Positions 8,741-17,128 of a DNA stretch of 64,000 bases are shown in pieces. This DNA is from Candidatus Levyibacteriota bacterium (GTDB lineage Bacteria; Patescibacteria; Microgenomatia; Levybacterales; UBA12049), in contig JAJDCG010000001.1 in NCBI GenBank assembly GCA_029260965.1, forward strand, positions 310,001-374,000, read 5' to 3'. The notes below the pieces were generated by a model. It had not been told where the DNA came from. It ran no database searches and worked only from the letters and a program-made list of their open reading frames with translations. Each line of letters starts with the position of its first letter. Position 1 is the first letter of the stretch. Position numbers and translations under genes: made by a program.

Positions 8741-9757
8741 TTATCCAAGGATTAGGGGCAGCTTGTTTTTTTCAATTGCAATTTTTATCTCCCTTGCGAT
8801 CCTCCTTCCTGTGCTCATTGGTTCGTTATAGTAGAGCCATGAATATGGAGAGCCGTTGGTAAAGATGTTTGTGCCAGCGACAATCCTGCAGGAAATTTCA
8901 AGAACGTAAAATTTGGCATCAGGGGTGATTATGGTTTCAAGACAAAAAGGTCCAAAAATTCCTTTTTTATCTATTAATTTTCTGGATGCTTCAATTGTTT
9001 TTCTGCCCATATCATATGCTTCAGGCAGCATACTCTCACGTAACACAAGATCACTGTTTCCAACAACAACATAACTTGGTTCAATGTCTAGCCCTTCCTG
9101 TCCAAGAAGTGGAATTCTTCCTATCCCATCAGCATTTGTTTCATATCTTCTGTCCATGCTCATAATCTCCAATTTGTCAGTAAGAGGAGAGTAGAAATAA
9201 TGTATGTAAAGAGGTACACCAATCACGTATTCTTGAATTATGAATTTTTTATTACCAAAAGCAATGATTTTTTTTTCAAAATCAGTTTTGTTTTTTGCGT
9301 AAAAATATCCTTTTCCACCAGCTGCACCATAAGATTTCACAATAATTGGATAAGTGACCGGTTCGTGTTCGAAATCATACTGTTTAGGAACATTAATTCC
9401 TGCTTTGCTGAGCCACTCTCTTTGTTGTCTCCTGTCTTCTTCCCAGTCAAGAACACTCTTATTGCCATAATATGGCAATTTCATGTTTTTGTTCTTTTCT
9501 GTTCCAAGATGAGCTACAAATGAACCATGAGGTATGATAATGACGTTTTTTTCTTTTAGTTTATCCTCGATTGAGGGAAAGTCTGAAAATGAAGCAAGAG
9601 TTATGAATTCATCAATAAAGGGAAATGATTTGTAGAATTCCTCTCGTTCTTTTGTGGTGATTATGAGAGTTTTAAAGCCTTCGTCTTTGGCGCCTTTTAA
9701 TATCTGAAGCGATGAATGACTTCCTAGTGTCGCAATTGTGTGTTTATTATTTTTCAT
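8741..9757 (-). CDS. purP: Formate-dependent AICAR ligase, archaeal PurP type
   Basis: 5-formaminoimidazole-4-carboxamide ribonucleotide synthetase: AICAR + formate + ATP to FAICAR, without folate. The 338 residues match the archaeal family closely: opening I-A-T-L-G-S-H-S-S-L-Q-I, the ATP-grasp part in the middle, and the C-terminal F-G-P-F-C-L-E-T and E-I-S-C-R-I-V-A-G-T-N segments followed by P-M-S-T-G-R-R-I-A-R-E-I. It is the more canonical of the two PurP proteins here. It lies between purQ (gap 3 bases) and purH (gap 2 bases) on the same transcript. In a bacterial operon this suggests acquisition from archaea or shared ancestry with another lineage. Confidence 0.88.
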   Translation of the reverse strand: MKNNKHTIATLGSHSSLQILKGAKDEGFKTLIITTKEREEFYKSFPFIDEFITLASFSDFPSIEDKLKEKNVIIIPHGSFVAHLGTEKNKNMKLPYYGNKSVLDWEEDRRQQREWLSKAGINVPKQYDFEHEPVTYPIIVKSYGAAGGKGYFYAKNKTDFEKKIIAFGNKKFIIQEYVIGVPLYIHYFYSPLTDKLEIMSMDRRYETNADGIGRIPLLGQEGLDIEPSYVVVGNSDLVLRESMLPEAYDMGRKTIEASRKLIDKKGIFGPFCLETIITPDAKFYVLEISCRIVAGTNIFTNGSPYSWLYYNEPMSTGRRIAREIKIAIEKNKLPLILG

Positions 9758-9760
9758 AGT

Positions 9761-10564
9761 TTATTTATTAAAATATTGTACAGCATTTTTGAATATAGAT
9801 AAACCCGGTCCTTCAGATGATGTTTTTTTGCCTGTTCTTTTGTGCTCTTCTTTTTTAATTTGCCAGTTGGGGAGTTGGGTAAAAAACATGCCCCGTTCAG
9901 GGTGTGGCATGAGACCCAGTATTTTTCCTGATCCATCAATGATGCCTGCTATATCAAGCGCTGATCCGTTGGGATTGTAGGGAAGATCAAGATATTTACT
10001 CATTTCGCCAGCCTCATATTTTAGTGCAATTTGTTTGTTCGTTTCAAGTTTTTTGAGATCATTTGCTTTTGCAAAAAACTTTCCTTCTCCATGCGCAATT
10101 GGCAAAGATAGTTTTTCTATTCCATCAAGCCAGGGAGTTTTGGTGGTTACTTTTAGATCAGTCCAGCGACATATGAATCTCGCGCTTTCATTATTTAAAA
10201 GCGCCAAATCTCTTTGACCATAGTTATTTTCAAATGCTGGAAAAAGTCCAGTATTGGCAATAATTTGACAACCATTACAAATTCCGATTACTAATTTATC
10301 TTTTTCTATAAATTTCAATAACTTTTCCCAGAGATGATTTTTAATCTTGTTTGCGTATGCGATACCAGCTCCTGTATCATCGCCATATGAAAATCCTCCG
10401 GGAAAAGAAAGAATCTGGTAGTCATCGAGTTTGTAAAGTCCATCAATTATGTCATTGATGTGGATTATCTCTGATTCAGCACCAGCCAGTGTAAAGCCAT
10501 ATGCTGTTTCTGCTTCCGAGTTTAGTCCGTATCCTGAGAAAATTAGCACTCTTGGTTTTTTCAT
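9761..10564 (-). CDS. purQ: FGAM synthetase, glutaminase subunit
   Basis: Class I glutamine amidotransferase that supplies ammonia to the PurL subunit for FGAR to FGAM. The nucleophile is Cys96 in G-I-C-N-G-C-Q. The oxyanion segment F-P-G-G-F-S-Y-G-D-D is at about 54-63, and the His-Glu pair is in M-P-H-P-E-R-G near the C terminus. The 267-residue length fits stand-alone PurQ of the archaeal/firmicute three-part FGAM synthetase. It begins two bases after the purSL stop, so the two partners are made together. Confidence 0.95.
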   Translation of the reverse strand: MKKPRVLIFSGYGLNSEAETAYGFTLAGAESEIIHINDIIDGLYKLDDYQILSFPGGFSYGDDTGAGIAYANKIKNHLWEKLLKFIEKDKLVIGICNGCQIIANTGLFPAFENNYGQRDLALLNNESARFICRWTDLKVTTKTPWLDGIEKLSLPIAHGEGKFFAKANDLKKLETNKQIALKYEAGEMSKYLDLPYNPNGSALDIAGIIDGSGKILGLMPHPERGMFFTQLPNWQIKKEEHKRTGKKTSSEGPGLSIFKNAVQYFNK

Positions 10565-10566
10565 AT

Positions 10567-13533
10567 TTAATAATCTTTAAAAGTTTTTTTATATTGATTT
10601 TTTGCGTTATTAAGCTTTATGTTTACTATTTTCTTTCCCGATAAGCCTTTTATTATTATTTCAGGTTTTTTTGTAACTGTTCCAATTTGTTTTATTTTAT
10701 TTCCACTCATTGTCTTTTCAAATGCTTTTTTATTTTTGGGTGCGATTGATATTAGAATTCTGCCTTGGCTTTCTGAAAAAAGAGCCAGATCATTTCTTGT
10801 GATGCTACCTGGAAGATTTTCAAGTGACACATCAACACCCAGCATCCCACCAATTGATTTTTTGGCAATAGCAACAGCCAGACCGCCTTTGCCTATGCTG
10901 ATACTTGATGCGATCAGTTCTTTTTGAATTGCTTTGTAGAAATCTTTGTACATTTTAAAATTCTTTTTTGTATTTACAATTGGTGTTTTCGTACTGCTGA
11001 CATTCTTCATAGATAAATACTCGGATCCTCCCAGCTCATCAAAAGTTTCACCTAGGATATAAATCAAATCATTTTCCTTTTTTGCATCAAGAGAAACTGT
11101 TTTGTTTATATCCTCAATAACACCAATTGATGAGATCAGAAGGGTTGGGGGAATTGTGACTTTTACTGGTTTGCTGTTTTTGTCAAAACCGTTGAATTCA
11201 TTAAACATGCTGTCTTTTCCTGAAATGTAGGGAGTTTGATAATCAACTGCAGTGTCATAGCATGCTTTGGCTGCCATTTTTAGTTGAAAAAGCCTTTGGG
11301 GGGTATTGCTTTCTGTCCAGCAAAAATTATCAAGCAAAGCGATATAGTCAGGATTGCCACCTATTGCAACTGCATTGCGAACTGCTGTATCTATACTTGC
11401 TGCAGCCATAGCATAAGGATTTATGTCAGAGTAGTTTGGATAAAGAGCTTGAGACATCACAACGCCTCTTTGAGACTGAAGAACTGGACGGAAAACAGAC
11501 GCTTCTGAGTTTACTCGACCTGATCCCTGGAGTGGCCCGAGGACTGCACCTCCGAGCACTATGTGATCGTACTGGCTAGAGATGAATTCAATGCTGGTTA
11601 TGTTTAATCTTGCAAGCATCTGAGAAACAGACATGTTTAGATTCACATCTGTTGGTATTGTTGCCTGGTGCTTGTTGTTTGTTGTTTTGTCAGAAATCAT
11701 CTTGCGTTGGGGTAATCCGTCGTGGAGAAATTTCATATCAATATCGAGAATTGTTTTGTTTTTGTATTTTACAATTCCTTTTTTTGAGTTGGTAAATTTA
11801 CCAATTATCGTTGCTTCAACGCCTCGTCTTTTCATAAGGGAGTTAAATTTAACCCAGTTTTTTTCTGGAACAGCAAGGGTCATTCTTTCTTGAGATTCTG
11901 ATATCCAGATTTCCCAAGGGTCCAGGCCCTGGTATTTGAGTGGGGTTTTTTCAAGATCGAGTACAAATCCTCCTGACTCTTTTGCCATTTCTGAAACAGA
12001 GCAAGACAGTCCTCCTGCTCCATTATCAGTTATGCTGCTGTAGAGAAGTTGATCTCTTGCTTCATTTATAATTGCGTCGCTTAATTTTTTTTGTGTGATA
12101 GGATCACCGATCTGGACTGCTGCTGCTGGGCTTTTAGTGTTTAGGCTTTCTGAAGAAAAGGTTGCTCCGTGCACACCGTCTTTTCCGACTCTTCCACCGA
12201 TCATGACTATCAGGTCACCAGGTTGAGCATTTTTGATGTGTGAGGGTTTATTTTTTATTTTTTTGGGAATAAGACCTATTGTTCCCGCAAAGACAAGCGG
12301 TTTTCCTCTGTAGCCCTCATGGAAATAAACAAATCCCTGAGGTGTTGGGATTCCTGATTGATTACCACCTGCATTTATTCCAGCAATAACCCCATCCATA
12401 ATTCTGCGGGATGAGAGCATTTTTTGAGATTTATTTTTATTTCTATATAAAGGTATGTCTATTGCAGGATCTGCAAGGCAGAATCCATAAAAATTTGCAA
12501 CCGGTTTGGCTCCAAGTCCAAATCCCAGTGTGTCGCGATTGACACCTACTATTCCAGTTATTGCTCCGCCAAATGGATCAAGAGCTGATGGGCTGTTGTG
12601 TGTTTCGACTTTATGAGTGATTAAATAATTTTCATCAAACGAAATGCCACCTGAATTGTCAGTGAATACTGATACGCAAAAATCTTTCTTTCCTTTAATT
12701 TTCCTTATTTTTTCAGTTGCGCCCTTGATGTAGGTTTTATATAGCCCATTTTTAATATTGTCGATTGGATCATTAAAAATAGTGTGCTTACAATGCTCAG
12801 ACCATGTTTGGGCAAGTGATTCCAGCTCTATATCAGTTGGGCTTCTTCCAAGTTTTTTAAAATATTTTTGAATGGTTTTCATGAATGAAAGATCAAGTGC
12901 TAGGGGGCCACGAGTTGTTCCGTCCTGGTTTTGGATTCCATTTTTTCCTATTTTTGCTAGCTCTTCATCGCTGATATTTAGATTTATCTCAATGACTTTT
13001 GGTTGATGCTTTATATCTACTTTTGGAACGAATAAATCCATTCCGCCGTCTTTTAGGAATTGCTGATAGCTCTTGATGTGGGCTCTCTGGATAAGAGGAT
13101 TGTAAAGAGTTAGCGATATTTCTTTTGCGTCTTTTTCAGACACTTTGCCTGTCAAAAAGGTTACTTGAGACGAGTAGACATCTTCACCGTTCCTAAATTT
13201 TGTTTTTAGACTATCTTCAATTATTTCTTTTGCAGTATGTCCGATGTTGTCTGTAACTCCAGGTAAAAATCCAATCTCAATTGCAAAGGTGAATTTTTTA
13301 GGAGGTGTAAATCTAGCTTTTTCTGTTTGAAAGACAACTGATTGGGTTAGGGGATTTGATAGTTTTTTCCCGATTGATATCAGTTGTTTATCATCTAGTT
13401 TTTTTGCAACAGTATAAATGTCATAGATCCAAAGATCTTTTATTTTTTTAAATCCCTGATTTTTCAGTTTATCGATACGATTTTTGGCTCTGGTATCAAA
13501 AACATTTGTAATTATTCCAATTCTTGCTGTCAT
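10567..13533 (-). CDS. purL: FGAM synthetase, PurS-PurL fusion
   Basis: Synthetase part of FGAM synthase. The 988 residues are longer than small PurL (about 750) and shorter than the 1,300-residue PurL that carries its own glutaminase. The extra N-terminal 160 residues look like two PurS-type modules in tandem (about 5-75 and 80-150, the second with F-L-P-G-V-T-D-N-I-G). The small PurL part follows, with T-W-S-E-H-C-K-H at 243-250 and later A-I-G-G-N-P-D-Y. With purQ next door, this completes a PurS/PurL/PurQ complex in which S and L are one chain. It overlaps purD by 4 bases. Confidence 0.93.
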   Translation of the reverse strand: MTARIGIITNVFDTRAKNRIDKLKNQGFKKIKDLWIYDIYTVAKKLDDKQLISIGKKLSNPLTQSVVFQTEKARFTPPKKFTFAIEIGFLPGVTDNIGHTAKEIIEDSLKTKFRNGEDVYSSQVTFLTGKVSEKDAKEISLTLYNPLIQRAHIKSYQQFLKDGGMDLFVPKVDIKHQPKVIEINLNISDEELAKIGKNGIQNQDGTTRGPLALDLSFMKTIQKYFKKLGRSPTDIELESLAQTWSEHCKHTIFNDPIDNIKNGLYKTYIKGATEKIRKIKGKKDFCVSVFTDNSGGISFDENYLITHKVETHNSPSALDPFGGAITGIVGVNRDTLGFGLGAKPVANFYGFCLADPAIDIPLYRNKNKSQKMLSSRRIMDGVIAGINAGGNQSGIPTPQGFVYFHEGYRGKPLVFAGTIGLIPKKIKNKPSHIKNAQPGDLIVMIGGRVGKDGVHGATFSSESLNTKSPAAAVQIGDPITQKKLSDAIINEARDQLLYSSITDNGAGGLSCSVSEMAKESGGFVLDLEKTPLKYQGLDPWEIWISESQERMTLAVPEKNWVKFNSLMKRRGVEATIIGKFTNSKKGIVKYKNKTILDIDMKFLHDGLPQRKMISDKTTNNKHQATIPTDVNLNMSVSQMLARLNITSIEFISSQYDHIVLGGAVLGPLQGSGRVNSEASVFRPVLQSQRGVVMSQALYPNYSDINPYAMAAASIDTAVRNAVAIGGNPDYIALLDNFCWTESNTPQRLFQLKMAAKACYDTAVDYQTPYISGKDSMFNEFNGFDKNSKPVKVTIPPTLLISSIGVIEDINKTVSLDAKKENDLIYILGETFDELGGSEYLSMKNVSSTKTPIVNTKKNFKMYKDFYKAIQKELIASSISIGKGGLAVAIAKKSIGGMLGVDVSLENLPGSITRNDLALFSESQGRILISIAPKNKKAFEKTMSGNKIKQIGTVTKKPEIIIKGLSGKKIVNIKLNNAKNQYKKTFKDY

Positions 13534-14804
13534 AATCTGCCTATATCTGATCTGTATTGCATTCCCTCAAAATGTATTCCGTTTGGGCCAATTGTACTGT
13601 AAGCCTTTTTTAGGGCCTCATTTAGAGTTTCACCTGTTGCTGTTATGCCCAGGACCCGACCGCCGTTTGTGACAAAATTGTTTCCATTTTTTTTGGTAGC
13701 AAAGTGAAAGGTAGTAATTTCGGGATCATGGGCAAATTTCTCCAATCCGTTGATTGCAATCCCTTTTTGCGAACTGACGGGATAACCATTTGATGCAAGG
13801 ACAATGCAACAAGCGATTTTTTTTGACCATTTTATATTTATTTCCGAAAGTTTTTTTTCTACGCAAGCGTTTAATATTTCAAAAATATCTGTCTCAAGAA
13901 GTCTCATGTAGGACTCCATTTCTGGATCACCAAAGCGTGAATTAAATTCAATTACTTTCGGTCCGTCTTTTGTCATCATCAATCCTGGATAAAGGCATCC
14001 TGTAAAGGGAATTCCCATTTTTTTCATTCCCTGAATTGCTGGAGTCACAATTTTTTCTTTTATTTCATTAATTTCTTTTTCTGATATTTCAGAAAGTGGC
14101 GCGATAGTTCCCATGCCACCGGTATTGGGACCTCTATTGCCATCGTGAATTGGTTTGTGATCTCTTGCTGTTGGGAAAAGTGAAATTGTTTTTCCGTCAG
14201 AGAATGCATGGATTGAAACTTCCTTACCCTCCAGATATTCCTCGATTACTATTTCCGCTCCAGCATCACCAAAAACTTTTTTGATCATCGCATCATTAAT
14301 TGCGCTGATTGCTTCATTGATTGTTTTTGCAACAACAACGCCTTTGCCCAATGCGAGGCCTGATGCTTTTATGACAATGGGTGCTCCATGTTTTCTTGTA
14401 TAATCTTTCGCTTTTTCAGCATCAGTAAACGTTTTGTATCTTGCTGTTGGTATATTATTTTCCCTCATCAGGTTTTTTGCAAACGCTTTTGATGACTCAA
14501 TTTGCGCAGCTTCTTTTGTGGGACCAAAAATTTTGAGTTCATGTTTCTCAAAGGTGTTTACTATGCCAGATGCTAAGACATCATCAGGTCCGGCAATAGT
14601 TAGGTCAATCGAGTTTTCTTTTACGAATTTGATGAGGGATTCAAAATCAAATGGGTTGATGTCTGTGTTTTTTCCGACCAGCTCAGTGCCTGCTGTTCCT
14701 GGGGCAAAATAAATATTGTTAACCTTTGGTGATTGTTTTAATTTCCAGCCCAATGCATGTTCTCGTCCTCCTGATCCAATAATTAATATGTTGTTTTTTA
14801 CCAT
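13530..14804 (-). CDS. purD: Phosphoribosylamine-glycine ligase (GAR synthetase)
   Basis: ATP-grasp enzyme joining glycine to phosphoribosylamine. The 424-residue length is standard. It starts I-L-I-I-G-S-G-G-R-E-H-A-L, the PurD signature; the central R-D-H-K-P-I-H-D-G-N-R-G-P-N-T-G-G-M-G segment (about 215-233) and E-F-N-S-R-F-G-D-P-E (near 285) are intact. It overlaps the purF-N stop by 7 bases and purSL by 4, so it is the second cistron of the operon. Early placement of purF and purD matches the pathway order and protects unstable phosphoribosylamine. Confidence 0.96.
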   Translation of the reverse strand: MVKNNILIIGSGGREHALGWKLKQSPKVNNIYFAPGTAGTELVGKNTDINPFDFESLIKFVKENSIDLTIAGPDDVLASGIVNTFEKHELKIFGPTKEAAQIESSKAFAKNLMRENNIPTARYKTFTDAEKAKDYTRKHGAPIVIKASGLALGKGVVVAKTINEAISAINDAMIKKVFGDAGAEIVIEEYLEGKEVSIHAFSDGKTISLFPTARDHKPIHDGNRGPNTGGMGTIAPLSEISEKEINEIKEKIVTPAIQGMKKMGIPFTGCLYPGLMMTKDGPKVIEFNSRFGDPEMESYMRLLETDIFEILNACVEKKLSEINIKWSKKIACCIVLASNGYPVSSQKGIAINGLEKFAHDPEITTFHFATKKNGNNFVTNGGRVLGITATGETLNEALKKAYSTIGPNGIHFEGMQYRSDIGRL

Positions 14805-16927
14805 ACAAAATCTCCTTTACTGATATCGATATTTTGGCTAATAACGTGAAGTACTCTTTTTATAGCTGTTGGTAAAACCTGGTATTCTGTTTCATGTATT
14901 TTTTTCTCCCATGTTTCAAATGAATCGTTTTTGTGTCTGGCAACCTCTGATTTTAATATAATCGGGCCTATATCAAAATTTTCGCTTGGAATCACTTGAT
15001 GAACAGTGACACCTGATACTGGAAGATTTTGATCATACGCTTCTCTTATTGCGTGAGCGCCTCTGATTACGGGAATTTTTCCTTTGGATGTGCGGATTGT
15101 TTCTTTGAATTCTTTTGTCATTAGTGAAGGGTGGAGATTTATTACTGGTATTTCAAGGTTCTGCATTTCTTTGAGGAATTTATATCCTAGTACCAACATC
15201 CAGCCTGACAATATAATGAGGTCAGGGTTTGTATTTTTAACCTCAGCAGTCAATTTTTCTTCATAGTTTTCACGTGTTTTTTTATCTGAAAGTTTACCCT
15301 GGTATGGAATTATTGATATCGGAATATTATGTTTTTTGGCTCTAATTGTAGCGTATGCATCTTCCTTATTGGAGAGGACAGATATAATTTTTGCGTTTAT
15401 ATCGTTAGACTCAATACGATCTATTATTTTTTGTAAATTTGTTCCTGATCCTGAAACAAAGATAGAGATTTTGGGCTTGCTATTTATTTTTTTATGCATT
15501 TTTTTAAATACAAATTGTTCGTCTCTTACAGGATGTGGGCCACCGAAAATGTAGTGATAAAAATCTTCTTTTTTACCACCCATTGCAAGTGCTGTTTCTT
15601 CAATGGGTAGGTATATTACTTCATCTGCTTTGACTTTTTTTGCCATTTCTTTTTCTATAATTTCAATTGGTTCATTTTCAAATGCGGATGCAGCCAATTC
15701 TTGTTTAGTTCTCATATCAATTCCTAAATCGCATTGATTCACAACAGGAGGGGATGCAAAAGCCATATATATTTTTTCAGCACCAGCATCTCTGATGTCT
15801 CTTGCTAGTATTGTGCTTGTTGTTAGTCTGACTGCAGAGTCGTCAACAACTATCACTTTTTTTCCTCTGATCTCATCAGCAACAACATTATGCTTACCAC
15901 TTACTGCTGCAATTCGGTTCTCTTGACCAGGTCTTATAAAGGTGCGTCCGACATAGTGACTTGTGGTAATAGCATCAACAATAGGAATATCAAGTTCTTT
16001 GGCAACTCCTTTGGCAGCAGGATACCCAGAGTCGAAAATGGGGATAACAATATCTGCCTTGATTCCCTTGTTTCTTATCCGTGTTCCTAGGAACTTTCCT
16101 GATTTTTCTCGTCCTGCTTTTACTCTTTTACCGTTTGCAAAACTGTCAGGGCGTGAGAAGTAAATTCCCTCAAAGATGCACGGCTGTGGTTTTTTAACAG
16201 TCCCGAAAAACTGAGAATTGATAGTGCCTTCATCGTCAATGCGTATTATTTCCCCGGGTATGATGTCGCGTAGGTATTCTGCTTTTAGAATATCTAAAGC
16301 AACCGATTCAGATGCCATAACCCATCCGTCATGAAGTTTTCCAAGGCAGAATGGTCTGATACCGTATGGGTCTCTAATGCCGAATAGTTCATTGTCATTA
16401 GTGACAATAACTAGGTTGTATGCGCCGTTGAAAAGGGGCATACATTTTTTTATAGTATCTATCCAAGTTTTATATTTTGGTCTTTCCTGGATCAAAAATT
16501 CTGCAACAATGTTCGTATCGCTATCTTGTTGTTTTTTATTTTTTAAAAGTTTTATTACATTTGAAACATCAGGAATATTTCCGTTGTGGCCTATTGATAT
16601 CTCAAATTTTCCATTTTTCAGGTGAATTGGCTGAGCATTGTTTAAAGAAGATTGTCCAAAAGTACCGTATCTGTTTTGACCTATCGCAAACTTACTTTTG
16701 CCGAATTTTTTTACAACCTTGTCATTGAGAACGTGTGGTATGAGTCCCATGTTTTTGTAGGTTAAAATTTTATTTTTTGCTCCAATAACACTCATACCAG
16801 CACTTTCTAATCCACGGTGTTGGAGTGTGGCGAGACCTGATCTCGCATAGTATGCTGCATTGCTATCAGCGGTGTAGATACCGATGACTCCACATTTTTC
16901 ATGAATATCTAATTTGCTGTTTCTCAT
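14798..16927 (-). CDS. purF-purN: Fused amidophosphoribosyltransferase - GAR formyltransferase
   Basis: First cistron, 709 residues, combining steps 1 and 3. Residues 12-475 are PurF: an 11-residue propeptide, then the glutaminase nucleophile Cys12 in C-G-V-I-G-I-Y, the Ntn domain with R-Y-G-T near 86, and the PRTase domain. The PRPP loop (359-371) reads V-D-D-S-A-V-R-L-T-T-S where V-D-D-S-I-V-R-G-T-T-S is usual. After a short linker (about 470-485), residues 486-700 are PurN: G-S-G-T-N-L, catalytic Asn597 and His599 in N-L-H-P-S-L, and Asp652 in F-D-I-G-P-I. No frameshift lies at the junction. No Shine-Dalgarno sequence precedes the ATG; a TATAAT ends 8 bases upstream. The fusion skips PurD, made next. 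Confidence 0.92.
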   Translation of the reverse strand: MRNSKLDIHEKCGVIGIYTADSNAAYYARSGLATLQHRGLESAGMSVIGAKNKILTYKNMGLIPHVLNDKVVKKFGKSKFAIGQNRYGTFGQSSLNNAQPIHLKNGKFEISIGHNGNIPDVSNVIKLLKNKKQQDSDTNIVAEFLIQERPKYKTWIDTIKKCMPLFNGAYNLVIVTNDNELFGIRDPYGIRPFCLGKLHDGWVMASESVALDILKAEYLRDIIPGEIIRIDDEGTINSQFFGTVKKPQPCIFEGIYFSRPDSFANGKRVKAGREKSGKFLGTRIRNKGIKADIVIPIFDSGYPAAKGVAKELDIPIVDAITTSHYVGRTFIRPGQENRIAAVSGKHNVVADEIRGKKVIVVDDSAVRLTTSTILARDIRDAGAEKIYMAFASPPVVNQCDLGIDMRTKQELAASAFENEPIEIIEKEMAKKVKADEVIYLPIEETALAMGGKKEDFYHYIFGGPHPVRDEQFVFKKMHKKINSKPKISIFVSGSGTNLQKIIDRIESNDINAKIISVLSNKEDAYATIRAKKHNIPISIIPYQGKLSDKKTRENYEEKLTAEVKNTNPDLIILSGWMLVLGYKFLKEMQNLEIPVINLHPSLMTKEFKETIRTSKGKIPVIRGAHAIREAYDQNLPVSGVTVHQVIPSENFDIGPIILKSEVARHKNDSFETWEKKIHETEYQVLPTAIKRVLHVISQNIDISKGDFVW

Positions 16928-16935
16928 AAGTATGA

Positions 16936-16941
16936 ATTATA
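16936..16941 (-). promoter_or_regulatory. Possible second -10 box for purF
   Basis: TATAAT on the minus strand ending 8 bases before the purF ATG. No good -35 lies 16-18 bases upstream. It fits the short-gap promoter pattern seen before many genes in this window and would give a nearly leaderless purF mRNA that starts after the leader terminator. Confidence 0.4.
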
Positions 16942-16976
16942 AAAAAATAATTCTAAAGTTTTCTGATTTTGGGACG

Positions 16977-16999
16977 AAAAACCCCGCGTCGTAGCGGGG
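16977..16999 (-). terminator. Intrinsic terminator inside the purine operon leader
   Basis: On the minus strand a 6-bp all-GC stem (C-C-C-C-G-C with G-C-G-G-G-G, 6-base loop) is followed at once by T5. It lies about 50 bases before purF and about 65-85 bases after the consensus promoter at 17068-17096, with no minus-strand gene between them. It is either an attenuator of the purine operon or the end of a short independent RNA. No alternative antiterminator pairing was evident by eye. Confidence 0.75.
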
Positions 17000-17048
17000 C
17001 TGCAAAAATTTAATGATATCTATTTTTAATAATCTTGAAATTATGGAC

Positions 17049-17067
17049 CATGTAGTTTCCATACATG
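17049..17067. promoter_or_regulatory. Dyad over the purine operon start point, candidate operator
   Basis: Perfect 6-bp inverted repeat C-A-T-G-T-A / T-A-C-A-T-G with a 7-base centre. It begins immediately after the -10 box and spans the predicted start of transcription near 17061. Because half of it lies before +1 it cannot fold in the RNA, so a protein-binding site is the better reading. It does not resemble the E. coli or B. subtilis PurR sites I know. Confidence 0.45.
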
Positions 17068-17096
17068 ATTATAATTCATTTGAGTTTTGGTGTCAA
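17068..17096 (-). promoter_or_regulatory. Consensus sigma-70-type promoter of the purine operon
   Basis: On the minus strand TTGACA (17096-17091), a 17-base spacer and TATAAT (17073-17068): a match at all 12 positions with ideal spacing. It faces the purF-N gene and should start an RNA near 17061. Such a strong core promoter followed by a dyad and a terminator suggests that output is set by repression or attenuation. Confidence 0.88.
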
Positions 17097-17110
17097 TTAT
17101 CTTTCAAAAT

Positions 17111-17119
17111 TGCTATCAT
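17111..17119 (+). promoter_or_regulatory. Extended -10 for the gene at 17129
   Basis: TGC-TATCAT on the plus strand, ending 9 bases before the GTG at 17129; a TATAAT overlaps directly downstream at 17120-17125. The promoter is divergent from, and interleaved with, the purine operon promoter. Confidence 0.45.
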
Positions 17120-17128
17120 TATAATGAC

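Noticed and set aside
16937..17062. A 41-codon ORF (minus strand) starting at the predicted +1 of the purine operon and running through the leader terminator
   Set aside because: It could be a leaderless leader peptide whose translation would melt the terminator, but an open frame of this length is not rare in AT-rich DNA, and it shows no Shine-Dalgarno site, no regulatory codon run and no recognisable sequence.
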